This document shows, one piece after another, positions 27,654 to 37,073 of a stretch of DNA of 64,000 bases. Within the stretch, counting starts at the first letter, position 1. Each line of letters opens with the position of its first letter. The notes beneath the pieces were generated by a model. It had not been told where the DNA came from. It searched no databases and saw only the letters and a program-made list of their open reading frames with translations. This stretch comes from Synechococcus sp. ATX 2A4 (GTDB taxonomy: Bacteria > Cyanobacteriota > Cyanobacteriia > PCC-6307 > Cyanobiaceae), in assembly GCF_024346375.1 (NCBI RefSeq), contig NZ_JAGQCV010000008.1:99896-163895 (forward strand), read 5' to 3'. The translations under genes and the position numbers were made by a program.

Positions 27654-29867
27654 TCAGCCGAATTTGCCGGAGGTGGACGCTATCAAGAAGGCTGCGTATG
27701 TGAGGACGTAGCCCACGGAGAAGTGCGCCAGACCGACCACACGTGCCTGAACGATCGAGAGAGCGACGGGCTTGTCACGCCAGCCCACCAGGTTGGCGAG
27801 CGGGGTGCGCTGGTGCGCCCAGACGATGGTTTCGATCAGTTCCTGCCAGTAACCACGCCAGGAGATCAGGAACATGAAGCCCGTGGCCCACACCAGGTGA
27901 CCGAAGAGGAACATCCAGGACCAGACGGCCAGGTTGTTCGTTCCGAACGGGTTGTACCCGTTGATCAGCTGGGAGCTGTTGAGCCAGAGGTAGTCGCGGA
28001 ACCAGCCCATCAGATAGGTGCTGGATTCGTTGAACTGAGCCACGTTGCCCTGCCAGATCGCCAGGTGCTTCCAGTGCCAGTAGAAGGTGACCCAACCCAC
28101 GGTGTTCAGAGCCCAGAACACCGACAGGTAGAAGGCGTCCCAAGCAGAGATGTCGCAGGTGCCCCCACGGCCGGGGCCGTCGCACGGGAAGGAGTAGCCG
28201 AAGTCCTTTTTATCGGGCATCAGCTTGGAACCCCGGGCGTCCAGAGCACCTTTGACCAGGATCAAGGTGGTGGTGTGCAGTCCAAGCGCAATGGCGTGGT
28301 GCACAAGGAAGTCGCCAGGGCCGATGGGCAGGAACACATCGGTGTTGCCGTTGATCGCATCGAGCCAGAAGTGATCACCAGGGATGTTGGCCGAAGCCAG
28401 GCTGGCGGCACTGCTGGGGTTCGAGAGCAGCACGTCCATTCCGTACATGGCCTTGCCAGAGGCGGCCTGCACAAACTGAGCGAACACGGGCTCCACCAGG
28501 ATCTGCTTCTCGGGGGTGCCGAACGCAACGACAACGTCGTTGTGGACGTAGAGGCCGAGGGTGTGGAAACCAAGGAAGAGGGAGACCCAGCTGAGGTGGC
28601 TGATCAGCGCTTCCTTGTGATCAAGCATCCGGGCCAGAACGTTGTTCTTGTTGGCTTCGGGGTCGTAATCACGAATGAAGAAGATCGCACCGTGAGCGAA
28701 GGCACCGACCATCAAGAAGATGGCGATGTACTGGTGGTGGGTATAGAGAGCAGCCTGCGTCGTGTAGTCCTTGGCGATGAACGCATAGGACGGCATGGCA
28801 TACATGTGCTGCGCCACCAGGCTCGTGACCACACCAAGCGAGGCCAAGGCAAGGCCGAGCTGGAAGTGGAGCGAGTTGTTGATGGTGTCGTAGAGGCCCT
28901 TGTGCCCAGCGCCGAGGTCACCGGGGGTGCCCTTGGGGGGGTTGTGAGCGTCAAGGATTTCGCGGATCGAGTGACCGATCCCGAAGTTGGTCCGGTACAT
29001 GTGACCGGCGATCACGAAGATGCAGCCGATCGCCAGATGGTGATGGGCAATGTCCGTGAGCCAGAGCGCCTCGGTCTGGGGTTGGAAGCCGCCCAGGAAG
29101 GTGAGGATCGCGGTACCGGATCCCTCAGCGGTGCCGAACACCTGGTTGACGGTGTCGGGGTTCTCGGCATACACACCCCAGTTGCCGGTGAAGAACGGAG
29201 CCAGACCGGCGGGGTGGGGCAGCACGTTGAGGAAGTTGTCCCAGCCGACGTGCTGACCGCGGGCTTCAGGAATCGCCACGTGAACCAGGTGACCGGTCCA
29301 GGCGATGGAACTGAAGCCGAACAGAACAGCCAGGTGGTGGTTCAGACGGGATTCAGCGTTCTTGAACCAGGCAAGAGAAGGCCGGAACTTGGGCTGAAGG
29401 TGCAGCCAGCCAGCGAACAGAGCCCAGGCCGACAGGATCATCATGAAGATGGAACCCTGATAAAGCTCGGCGTTGGTCTTCATTCCGATCGTGTACCACC
29501 AGTGGTACAGGCCGGAATAAGCGATGTTCACCGGAGAGGTGGCTCCCGCCTGGGTGAAGGCGGTGATGGCCCCTTGGCCGAAGTGAGGATCCCAGATCGC
29601 GTGAGCGATGGGACGGACATGCAGCGGATCGGCGACCCACTGCTCGAAGTTGCCCTGCCAGGCGATATGGAACAGGTTGCCGGAAACCCAGAGGCCAATG
29701 ATGGCCAGATGACCGAAGTGGGTGGAGAAGAGCTTCTGGTAAAGCTTCTCCTCGGTCATCCCGTCATGGCTCTCGAAGTCGTGAGCCGTGGCGATGCCGT
29801 ACCAGATACGGCGGGTCGTCGGGTCCTGTGCCAGACCCTGGCTGAACGAAGGAAATTTCGTTGCCAT
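27654..29867 (-). CDS. psaB: Photosystem I P700 apoprotein A2 (PsaB)
   Basis: PsaB is one half of the PSI core heterodimer that binds P700, the electron-transfer chlorophylls, phylloquinone and the FX cluster. The 737-residue product begins [20 protein letters not shown] and has eleven hydrophobic helices. The FX-ligand loop is [20 protein letters not shown], with the two conserved cysteines. It follows psaA by 21 bases and ends ahead of a terminator. Full length. Confidence 0.98.
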   Translation of the reverse strand: MATKFPSFSQGLAQDPTTRRIWYGIATAHDFESHDGMTEEKLYQKLFSTHFGHLAIIGLWVSGNLFHIAWQGNFEQWVADPLHVRPIAHAIWDPHFGQGAITAFTQAGATSPVNIAYSGLYHWWYTIGMKTNAELYQGSIFMMILSAWALFAGWLHLQPKFRPSLAWFKNAESRLNHHLAVLFGFSSIAWTGHLVHVAIPEARGQHVGWDNFLNVLPHPAGLAPFFTGNWGVYAENPDTVNQVFGTAEGSGTAILTFLGGFQPQTEALWLTDIAHHHLAIGCIFVIAGHMYRTNFGIGHSIREILDAHNPPKGTPGDLGAGHKGLYDTINNSLHFQLGLALASLGVVTSLVAQHMYAMPSYAFIAKDYTTQAALYTHHQYIAIFLMVGAFAHGAIFFIRDYDPEANKNNVLARMLDHKEALISHLSWVSLFLGFHTLGLYVHNDVVVAFGTPEKQILVEPVFAQFVQAASGKAMYGMDVLLSNPSSAASLASANIPGDHFWLDAINGNTDVFLPIGPGDFLVHHAIALGLHTTTLILVKGALDARGSKLMPDKKDFGYSFPCDGPGRGGTCDISAWDAFYLSVFWALNTVGWVTFYWHWKHLAIWQGNVAQFNESSTYLMGWFRDYLWLNSSQLINGYNPFGTNNLAVWSWMFLFGHLVWATGFMFLISWRGYWQELIETIVWAHQRTPLANLVGWRDKPVALSIVQARVVGLAHFSVGYVLTYAAFLIASTSGKFG

Positions 29868-29888
29868 TGGGAAAGGTCAGGTGTGAGG

Positions 29889-32192
29889 TCAGCCGACCGC
29901 GATGAGTCGGGACAGGAAGAAGGCCCAGGTGGTAGCGATACCGCCCAGAAGGTAGTGAGCAACGCCCACGGCACGACCCTGAGTGATACTCAGAGCACGT
30001 GGCTGGATGGCCGGAGCCACTTTCAGCTTGTTGTGAGCCCAGACGATGGACTCAATCAGCTCTTGCCAGTAGCCGCGGCCGCTGAACAGGAACATCAGGC
30101 TGAAAGCCCAGACGAAGTGAGCACCCAGGAACATCAGGCCATAAGCACTCGAAGAGGTGCCGTAGCTGTTGATGACCTGAGCGGCCTGCGCCCAGAGGAA
30201 ATCGCGCAACCAACCATTGATGGTGATGGCGCTCTGAGCGAAGTTGCCATTGGTGATGTGCTGGACGCTGCCGTCAGCATTCACCGTGCCCCACACATCG
30301 CTCTGCATCTTCCAGCTGAAGTGGAAGATCACGATCGAGATGGAGTTGTACATCCAGAAGAGGCCGAGGAACACGTGGTCCCAAGCCGACACCTGGCAGG
30401 TACCGCCACGGCCGGGGCCGTCGCAGGGGAAGCGGAAGCCCAGGTTCGCCTTGTCAGGGATGAGCCTGGAGCTGCGGCTGTAGAGCACACCCTTCAGCAG
30501 GATCAGCACGGTGACGTGGATCGTGAAGGCGTGGATGTGGTGGACCATGAAGTCGGCCGTTCCCAGGGGGATCGGGCCGGCGGCCACCTTGCCGCCCACA
30601 GCAACAACGGCGCCATTGAACACTTCGCTCACACCGGCCAGCGCGTTGGGCGCAGTGGTGCCGGCTGCAGCGGCGTGCAGACCCTGAATCCATTGAGCGA
30701 AGATGGGCTTCAGCTGAATGGCGGTGTCACTGAACATGTCCTGGGGACGCCCCAGGGCACGCATGGTGTCGTTGTGGATATAGAGGCCGAAGCTGTGGAA
30801 GCCAAGCCAGATGCACACCCAGTTGAGGTGGCTGATCAAAGCATCACGAGCTTTGAGAACCCGGTCAAGCACGTTGTCGATGTGCTGAGCGGGGTCGTAG
30901 TCGCGGATCAAGGCAATGGCCGCGTGGGCACCGGCGCCAACGATGATGAAGCCGCCGATCCACATGTGGTGGGTGAACAGCGAGAGCTGGGTGGCGTAGT
31001 CGATGCCGATGTAGGGATAGGGGGGCATCGAATACATGTGGTGCGCCACGACAATCGTGAGCGAACCCAACAGTGCGAGGTTGACCGCCAGCTGGGCATG
31101 CCAGGAGGTGGTCATGAACTCGAAAAGGCCGTCGTGACCCTTGGGTGCAGGGAACAGGAGGGGATCGCCCTTCTGGCCCTCAAGGATCTCCTTGATGCTG
31201 TGGCCAATGCCCCAGTTGGTGCGGTACTGGTGGCCGGCAACGATGAACAGGACAGCGATCGCCAGGTGGTGATGGGCGATGTCCGTCATCCAGAGGCTGC
31301 CCGTGACCGGATTCAACCCACCTTTAAAGGTGAGGAAATCGCTGTAGGCGGCCCAGTTGCCCGTGAAGAAGGCGGAGAGGCCCGCTCCGAAACCGGGGAA
31401 CAGCTGAGCAATCAGGTCCTGGTTGAGGAATTCGTGGGGAAGGGGAATGTCCGTCACCGAGGCGATGGTCTTGCCGTTGAGCACCAGCGGCTGGCCGGCG
31501 TCGATGGCATCCATCAGGGCCGAGGTCGGCAGGGACACGTGCAGGAGGTGGCCTGTCCAGGACAGGGACCCCAGCCCGAGCAGACCGGCCAGATGGTGGT
31601 TGAGCATCGACTCAACATTCTGGAACCACTCCAGCTTTGGAGCTGCCTTGTGGTAGTGGAAGACACCGGCGTTGAGCATCAGACCGGCCATCACCAGGGC
31701 GCCGATTGCCGTGCAGAGCAACTGGAACTCACTGGTGAAACCCCAGGCTCTCCACACGTGGAAAAGACCTGAGGTGATCTGGATGCCGTGGAAGCCGGCG
31801 CCCACATCGGCGTTGAGAATTTCCTGGCCGAAAATGGGCCAGACCACCTGAGCACTCGGTTTGACGTGCAGGGGGTCGGCCAGCCAGCCGGTGTAGTTGG
31901 AAAAGCGGGCACCGTGATAGAAGGCGCCGCTCAACCAGATGAAGATGACGGCCAGATGGCCGAAGTGAGCGCTGAAGATCTTCCGGGAGACCTCTTCAAG
32001 ATCGCTCGTGTGGCTATCGAAATCGTGAGCGTTGGCGTGGAGGTTCCAAACCCAGGTGGTGGTTTTGGGACCTTTGGCGAGGGTGCGATCGAAGTGCCCG
32101 GGCTTGCCGAGAACATCGAAGTCGACGGGAACGGGGTTCCGGTCAACCATGGCCTTCGCCGTTTTCCCACGCTCTGGTGGGCTGATGGTCAT
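29889..32192 (-). CDS. psaA: Photosystem I P700 apoprotein A1 (PsaA)
   Basis: PsaA pairs with PsaB in the PSI core. The 767-residue form starts [20 protein letters not shown], the usual cyanobacterial start. It has the FX loop [20 protein letters not shown] and ends [20 protein letters not shown]. The frame continues upstream to 32261 through a Pro/Arg-rich stretch derived from a GAGGTG repeat, which is leader rather than protein. psaA and psaB are cotranscribed. Confidence 0.98.
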   Translation of the reverse strand: MTISPPERGKTAKAMVDRNPVPVDFDVLGKPGHFDRTLAKGPKTTTWVWNLHANAHDFDSHTSDLEEVSRKIFSAHFGHLAVIFIWLSGAFYHGARFSNYTGWLADPLHVKPSAQVVWPIFGQEILNADVGAGFHGIQITSGLFHVWRAWGFTSEFQLLCTAIGALVMAGLMLNAGVFHYHKAAPKLEWFQNVESMLNHHLAGLLGLGSLSWTGHLLHVSLPTSALMDAIDAGQPLVLNGKTIASVTDIPLPHEFLNQDLIAQLFPGFGAGLSAFFTGNWAAYSDFLTFKGGLNPVTGSLWMTDIAHHHLAIAVLFIVAGHQYRTNWGIGHSIKEILEGQKGDPLLFPAPKGHDGLFEFMTTSWHAQLAVNLALLGSLTIVVAHHMYSMPPYPYIGIDYATQLSLFTHHMWIGGFIIVGAGAHAAIALIRDYDPAQHIDNVLDRVLKARDALISHLNWVCIWLGFHSFGLYIHNDTMRALGRPQDMFSDTAIQLKPIFAQWIQGLHAAAAGTTAPNALAGVSEVFNGAVVAVGGKVAAGPIPLGTADFMVHHIHAFTIHVTVLILLKGVLYSRSSRLIPDKANLGFRFPCDGPGRGGTCQVSAWDHVFLGLFWMYNSISIVIFHFSWKMQSDVWGTVNADGSVQHITNGNFAQSAITINGWLRDFLWAQAAQVINSYGTSSSAYGLMFLGAHFVWAFSLMFLFSGRGYWQELIESIVWAHNKLKVAPAIQPRALSITQGRAVGVAHYLLGGIATTWAFFLSRLIAVG

Positions 32193-32645
32193 CGAGACGT
32201 TCCTCGAGGGACGGGGTCGAGGTGGAGGTGGAGGTCCACCGCTCCGGCCGGGTGCAGGCACCTAGCCGGCGGGCCGAACAGCACCGCGGATCGGAATCCG
32301 CCATGCCGTTGACTCCAGAGGACAGGGGCGTGGCGAAAGCCAAAACCCGTTGCCACAACTGGCGCAAGGGCCCCGATAAGGGGACCGCTGGCGAGAGTAT
32401 AAGGGCGAGCTTCTGGGCGTTTGCCGAGGAAGTAACAAAGGTTCAATCCCCTGGCTCTCCTGTCTGGGACAGGACTCTCCCGCCCGATTCTTGACATCAG
32501 GATGCAGGGGATAAGCCCACATTTGTTATCCAGCAAATCAGGATGTTGGATCGTTAATGCAAATCTTCGCGGCGGCATGGATTCTGGGCTCACCAATCGG
32601 CCAGCAGAATGCTCAGGCCGTCGTCGTCAGGGCAGGAGCAACGAA
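32193..32645. other. psaA leader/promoter region and divergent upstream region (453 bases)
   Basis: No gene is supported. Reading on the minus strand towards psaA, it holds a GTTACTTCC element, a TATACT -10, a short 5' hairpin and a GAGGTG hexamer run (2.9 copies, 32219-32236). On the plus strand the frame of the downstream unknown gene is open back to 32502 but without a convincing start before 32646. The strong psaAB promoter and that of the divergent gene must both lie here. Confidence 0.6.
32396..32439 (-). promoter_or_regulatory. Probable psaAB promoter with an RpaB/HLR1-like half site
   Basis: On the minus strand TATACT (32396-32401) fits a -10 box about 195 bases ahead of psaA. TTTGTTACTTCC (32428-32439) lies roughly 27 bases further upstream and resembles one half of the high-light regulatory element HLR1, which RpaB binds at many cyanobacterial PSI promoters. 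A CCCC-TTATC-GGGG hairpin (32371-32383) would fall just after the predicted transcription start. Only one HLR1 half is clear, so the assignment is tentative. Confidence 0.45.
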
Positions 32646-34148
32646 ATGATGGTCATGGCGAGGCTGGCAGCTCAGGAGCTGCCGCACCGGGGAGGCTCCC
32701 GGCCATGGGGCCGAGCCATCAGTGCCGGCCTGCTCTGCCTCACCGTGCTGCTCAGCGGAGGTTGGGGCTGGAGAAACGCCGGCTCACCCGCGCCTGCAAC
32801 AGCACCGGCTCCCCTTGCCAGTGGCACCGTGCGCGAAGTCGCTCCGCCCCGAGCGACCCAGCAACTCAAGGATGTGCTCAGCGCCCAGCGCCCACAGGTG
32901 AAGATCGTTGCGCCGGCAGCGGATGCCATTCTTCCCGCCGGTCCTTGGACCCTGCAGGTAAGTGTGGCTGAGTGGCCGCTGGCGGGGACCGCCCCGGGCG
33001 CTCTCGGTCCCCATCTGGTGGTGCAGCGCGACCAGGAAGCGCCGATCCGGATCGGCGCGGCGTCTGCCGACCTGAGCGGTGAGGCCGCTGCCGCCCCCCG
33101 CACCATCGAGATACCGATGGAGCCGCTCACACCGGGCAGCCACCGCATCAGCGTCTACGCCGCCTTCCCCTGGGGCGAAGCGGTGAAAGTGCCCGGTGCC
33201 AGCACCCAGATCCAGCTGCACCGGGCCGCTGCCAACCCCCTGGGTGTGCCACAACCCGCCAGCGCCCAGCTGATCCCGGCCATTCCTTTTGATCTGATCC
33301 AGGCAGAGCCGGTGCTGATCGACTGGCTGCTGTTCGATGCCCCCCTGCAGCACCTGCGCGACGGCGACGACAGCTGGCGGCTGCGGATCACCCTCAATGG
33401 CGACAGTTTCCTGGTGGATCGTCAGACCCCGATCTGGCTGAAGGGCCTTGGAAGCGGGGAAAGCGCTGTCCAACTGGAGCTGCTCGATGGACGGGGCAAC
33501 GCGCTCAATCCACCTTTCAACAGCTCAGTGACGGCCGTCACGATCACGCCCGGTGCGCCATCGCGCTGGCCCTCCGCCCCCCTCAGTGACGCTGAACTGA
33601 AGCGGGCCCTGATGGGCGGAGCGGCCGCGCGCCCCGTCGGGCAGCAGGAGGGTGCGCTGCTCGACAGCCAGGAAGAGGAAGAACTGGCGCTGCCGTCTGA
33701 TCCGGGCGCGGGCACCAACACCAACAACACCACCAACACCAACTCCACGGATGAGGTTGCGGATGCCCTGGAGCCTGCTCCTGCCAGCGTCGCCCCACCG
33801 ACTGCCACTGGCCCTCTGTCCGGCAACGATTCCTCCGCTGGCGACCTGACTGGCGGCAAACCGGGTGCCGACAATCCTGCTGGCGGCAAACCGACTGTCG
33901 AAGACTCCGGCCCGCTACATGAGCGCGAGCCCACACGCGAATCTGAACGCAAGCCCGAAACCGGAACCGAAACCGGCCCCAAGATCGCACCAGCAAGCGG
34001 ACCTGAGGTCCAGCCAGCAAGAGGCAATGGGATCGCCCCTGGCACGGCCGCCAAGGCCGGCGGCGATAGCGACGAAGGGCGTTCGGCTGGCTCGCCCATC
34101 GAGGCGGGCGAATCGGCGTCGATCGGGCGTGCCAGGTTCGGCGCATGA
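32646..34148 (+). CDS. Exported or membrane-anchored protein of unknown function, coupled to cobJ
   Basis: Not recognised beyond resembling a conserved picocyanobacterial hypothetical. The 500-residue product has a hydrophobic N-terminal segment (AISAGLLCLTVLLSGGWGW, about residues 24-42) after basic residues, so a signal peptide or anchor. Residues about 60-310 look folded and beta-rich (VKIVAPAADAILPAGPWTLQ; PLTPGSHRISVYAAFPWGE), reminiscent of Ig-like surface domains. From about 340 the tail is low-complexity: an Asn/Thr run near 355-368 and GGKP repeats. The ATG at 32646 follows CAGGAG; ATGs at 32649 and 32655 are alternatives. The stop overlaps cobJ as ATGA. Confidence 0.7.
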   Translation: MMVMARLAAQELPHRGGSRPWGRAISAGLLCLTVLLSGGWGWRNAGSPAPATAPAPLASGTVREVAPPRATQQLKDVLSAQRPQVKIVAPAADAILPAGPWTLQVSVAEWPLAGTAPGALGPHLVVQRDQEAPIRIGAASADLSGEAAAAPRTIEIPMEPLTPGSHRISVYAAFPWGEAVKVPGASTQIQLHRAAANPLGVPQPASAQLIPAIPFDLIQAEPVLIDWLLFDAPLQHLRDGDDSWRLRITLNGDSFLVDRQTPIWLKGLGSGESAVQLELLDGRGNALNPPFNSSVTAVTITPGAPSRWPSAPLSDAELKRALMGGAAARPVGQQEGALLDSQEEEELALPSDPGAGTNTNNTTNTNSTDEVADALEPAPASVAPPTATGPLSGNDSSAGDLTGGKPGADNPAGGKPTVEDSGPLHEREPTRESERKPETGTETGPKIAPASGPEVQPARGNGIAPGTAAKAGGDSDEGRSAGSPIEAGESASIGRARFGA

Positions 34149-35929
34149 ACGACGCCATGCCTGACGCCTTGCCCTGCCGGGGACTCAGCCTCAGCCCTGC
34201 CGGCCAGCCCCTGCTCCAGCAGCTGCATCAGGCCGGGCTGGCCCAGGACATCGCCAGCCCCGAGGAAACCGGCGGGGCCTTTCTCACGCGGCACTGGGCC
34301 AGCAGCCGGGCCTTCGTGGCCGTGGGTGCCTGCGGCGCCATCACCCGGCTGATCGCGCCACTGCTGCAGGGGAAAGGCCAGGACCCGGCAGTGGTGGTGG
34401 TGGATCCGGCCGGACGCTTCGCCATCCCTCTGCTGGGTGGCCATGGAGCCGGGGCGGAGCGCCTGAGCCAGCAGGTGGCGGCCCTGCTGGGCGGCCAGGC
34501 CGTGCTGACCGGCGCCAGCAGCGGCAGCGGCCGTCTCGCCCTCGACTGCTTCGGCACTGCCTGGGGATGGCGGCGTGGCAGTGGCGACTGGGATGGCCTG
34601 ATGCAGGCAGCGGCCCGGGGGCAGCAGCCAGTGGTGCAACAAACCAGCGGCTCGCCGCTCTGGCGCGAGCTTGAGGCGGCCCAGCAGCTCAGCAGCGCGT
34701 CCGATGGCGCGGCTCCCTTGCTGGTGATCAGCGATCAGCCAGGCACGGGCTGCCGCTGGCACCCCCCCAGCCTCTGGGTGGGGGTGGGCTGCGAGCGCGG
34801 CACCAGCGTCACCCTGCTGGAACGGGCGGTGCTGGGCGCGCTGCAGGCGGCAGGGTTGGCGCCGGAAGCCGTCGCCGGCCTGAGCAGCGCCGACCGCAAA
34901 GGGGATGAGCCGGCGCTTCTGGCGTTGGCCGCTGAGCACCAGTGGCCGCTGCGGCTGTTCAGCGCCGCCCAGCTCGCCGTGGTGCCGGTGCCGACCCCAT
35001 CGGCGGCGGTGGAGCGGGAGATGGGTACGGCCAGCGTGGCGGAGGCGGCGGCGCTGCTGGCTGCCGGACCCGGCGGCTGCTTGCGCCAGGCCAAGCGAAT
35101 CGAACGCTGCCGCAGCGGCGAAAGCGGGGCCGCCACGGCGGCGGTCGCGGCCGCCGCCGAGCAATGGGCGCCGCACCAGGGCCAGCTGCATCTGATCGGC
35201 AGCGGCCCCGGCGAACTGGCCCTGCTCACGCCGGATGCCCGCGCGGCACTGGCCATCAGCACCGTCTGGGTGGGCTACGGGCTCTACCTCGACCTGCTGG
35301 AGCCACTGCGCCGGCCCGATCAGCTGCGCTGCGACGGCCAGCTCACCCTGGAACGGGAACGGTGCCGCCAGGCGCTGGAGCTGGCGGCACAAGGCCTGAC
35401 GGTGGCGCTGGTGTCCTCAGGCGACAGCGGCATCTACGGCATGGCCGGGCTGGCCCTGGAGCTGTGGCTGGCCCTGCCGGCCGAGGCCCGCCCCGGCTTC
35501 ACGGTGCATCCGGGCATCTCCGCCCTGCAGCTGGCGGCCGCCCGCGCCGGAGCCCCCTTGATGCACGATTTCTGCACCATCAGCCTCAGCGACCGGCTCA
35601 CGCCGTGGGAGACGATCGAAACCCGTCTGCGCGGGGCCGCCGCCGGGGATTTCGTGGTGGCCCTCTACAACCCGCGTTCGCGCGGACGCGACTGGCAACT
35701 GGCCCGGGCCTGCGCCCTGCTGCTTGAGCAGCGCAGCGGTGACACGCCGGTGGCCCTGGCCCGGCAGCTGGGGCGGCCCGACGAGCAGGTGAGCTTGCAC
35801 CGGCTGGCGGACCTGCCGGTGGCCGAGGTGGACATGCTCACATTGGTGCTGATCGGCAACAGCACCACGCGGATTCAGGACGGCCGCATGGTGACACCAC
35901 GCGGTTATCCGGGTGCCGATCTGGCCTGA
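34145..35929 (+). CDS. cobJ: Bifunctional cobalt-precorrin 5A hydrolase / precorrin-3B C17-methyltransferase (CbiG-CobJ fusion)
   Basis: This 594-residue fusion covers two corrin-ring steps of cobalamin-type synthesis. Residues about 1-330 match CbiG: VGACGAITRLIAPLL, the GGHGAGAERLSQQVA core, and a C-terminal CbiG domain with WVGVGCERGTSVTLLERAV. From about 345 a tetrapyrrole methylase domain begins, LHLIGSGPGELALLTPDA, with VSSGDSGIYGMAGLALEL and VALYNPRSRGRDWQLARAC, as in CobJ/CbiH. Such fusions are known in cyanobacteria, where the product is usually pseudocobalamin. It is translationally coupled (ATGA) to the unknown upstream gene; no other cob genes are in the window. Confidence 0.92.
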   Translation: MNDAMPDALPCRGLSLSPAGQPLLQQLHQAGLAQDIASPEETGGAFLTRHWASSRAFVAVGACGAITRLIAPLLQGKGQDPAVVVVDPAGRFAIPLLGGHGAGAERLSQQVAALLGGQAVLTGASSGSGRLALDCFGTAWGWRRGSGDWDGLMQAAARGQQPVVQQTSGSPLWRELEAAQQLSSASDGAAPLLVISDQPGTGCRWHPPSLWVGVGCERGTSVTLLERAVLGALQAAGLAPEAVAGLSSADRKGDEPALLALAAEHQWPLRLFSAAQLAVVPVPTPSAAVEREMGTASVAEAAALLAAGPGGCLRQAKRIERCRSGESGAATAAVAAAAEQWAPHQGQLHLIGSGPGELALLTPDARAALAISTVWVGYGLYLDLLEPLRRPDQLRCDGQLTLERERCRQALELAAQGLTVALVSSGDSGIYGMAGLALELWLALPAEARPGFTVHPGISALQLAAARAGAPLMHDFCTISLSDRLTPWETIETRLRGAAAGDFVVALYNPRSRGRDWQLARACALLLEQRSGDTPVALARQLGRPDEQVSLHRLADLPVAEVDMLTLVLIGNSTTRIQDGRMVTPRGYPGADLA

Positions 35930-36017
35930 AGACGAGTCGGCCGGGCCTTAGGCAGTGTGAAACCGCCGTGGGGCAATGCTGACGACCTGGGTTAAGCAGG
36001 CACGTTGCCCTTGAAAG

Positions 36018-36091
36018 TCGGGATGACAGGATTCGAACCTGCGGCCCCTTCGTCCCGAACGAAGTGCGCTACCAAGCTGCGCTACATCCCG
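36018..36091 (-). tRNA. trnP: tRNA-Pro (anticodon CGG)
   Basis: On the minus strand a 74-base cloverleaf starts CGGGATG (plus 36085-36091) and closes with CATCCCG plus A73 at 36018. The anticodon stem-loop is CTTCG-TTCGGGA-CGAAG, giving CGG, and the T arm contains GTTCGAATCC. CCA is not encoded. Confidence 0.95.
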
Positions 36092-36158
36092 ATGGGTAGA
36101 GGATAAGCGATCGCCACTCCGGGGCTCCTAAATTCATGGGCCGTCCAGGCGAGGGTCC

Positions 36159-37073
36159 GTGCCGCAGCTCAAACCCGACTGGCTGCGCGTCAAAGCCCCG
36201 CAACGGGAGCGCATCGGCGCAGTTGCCGACCTGCTGGTCGACCTGAAGCTGAACACGGTCTGCCAGGAAGCCAGTTGCCCCAACATCGGCGAGTGCTTCG
36301 CCGGCGGCACGGCCACCTTCTTGATCATGGGGCCGGGCTGCACCCGCGCCTGCCCTTACTGCGACATCGATTTCGACCGGAGCGTGCGGGCGCTGGATCC
36401 CACCGAACCGGAACGGCTGGGCGAGGCTGTGGCCCGGCTGGGGCTGCAGCATGTGGTGATCACCTCGGTGAACCGTGACGACCTCGCTGACGGGGGCGCC
36501 AGCCAGTTTGTGGCCTGCATCGCCGCCGTGCGGCTGCGCTCCCCCGGCACCACCATCGAGCTGCTGATCCCCGACCTCTGCGGCAACTGGGAGGCCCTTG
36601 CCGCCGTGATGGCCGGTGGTCCCGAGGTGTTGAACCACAACATCGAAACGGTGCCGCGGCTTTACCGGCAGGTGCGACCGCAAGGGGTGTACAGCCGCTC
36701 GCTGGAACTGCTGGCGCGGGTTCATGAGCAATGGCCGGCCACCTACACCAAATCAGGCCTGATGGTGGGCCTGGGCGAAACCGACGCCGAAGTGCTCGCC
36801 GTGCTCGCCGACCTGCGCCAGCACCACGTCGACATCGTGACGATCGGCCAGTACCTCTCTCCAGGGCCCAAGCACCTCGCCGTTCAGCGCTTCGTGGAGC
36901 CAACCACCTTTGCCGCCTTCCGCCAGCGAGGCGAAGGGGAGCTGGGATTCCTGCAGGTGGTGAGCTCACCGCTCACGCGCAGCAGCTACCACGCCGGGGA
37001 GGTGAGGCGGCTGATGCGGGAGCACCCCCGCGGCGCAGCGCAGCCCCTGGTGCCAGCGCAGAGCCAGCCCTAG
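36159..37073 (+). CDS. lipA: Lipoyl synthase
   Basis: LipA is a radical-SAM enzyme inserting two sulfurs into octanoyl groups on carrier proteins. The 304-residue product has the auxiliary cluster cysteines C35-x4-C40-x5-C46 and the SAM-binding cluster C61-x3-C65-x2-C68 in [13 protein letters not shown], plus [14 protein letters not shown] and [12 protein letters not shown]. The start is GTG at 36159 ([14 protein letters not shown]). Its last 4 bases overlap the end of the convergent glutamate synthase gene. lipB is not in the window. Confidence 0.96.
   Translation: MPQLKPDWLRVKAPQRERIGAVADLLVDLKLNTVCQEASCPNIGECFAGGTATFLIMGPGCTRACPYCDIDFDRSVRALDPTEPERLGEAVARLGLQHVVITSVNRDDLADGGASQFVACIAAVRLRSPGTTIELLIPDLCGNWEALAAVMAGGPEVLNHNIETVPRLYRQVRPQGVYSRSLELLARVHEQWPATYTKSGLMVGLGETDAEVLAVLADLRQHHVDIVTIGQYLSPGPKHLAVQRFVEPTTFAAFRQRGEGELGFLQVVSSPLTRSSYHAGEVRRLMREHPRGAAQPLVPAQSQP

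Noticed and set aside
27723..31772. A 1349-residue plus-strand open frame antisense to psaB and psaA
   Set aside because: It mirrors the two psa genes, has repetitive His/Val/Glu composition typical of antisense GC-rich codon shadows, shows no family motif, and spans the psaA-psaB junction.
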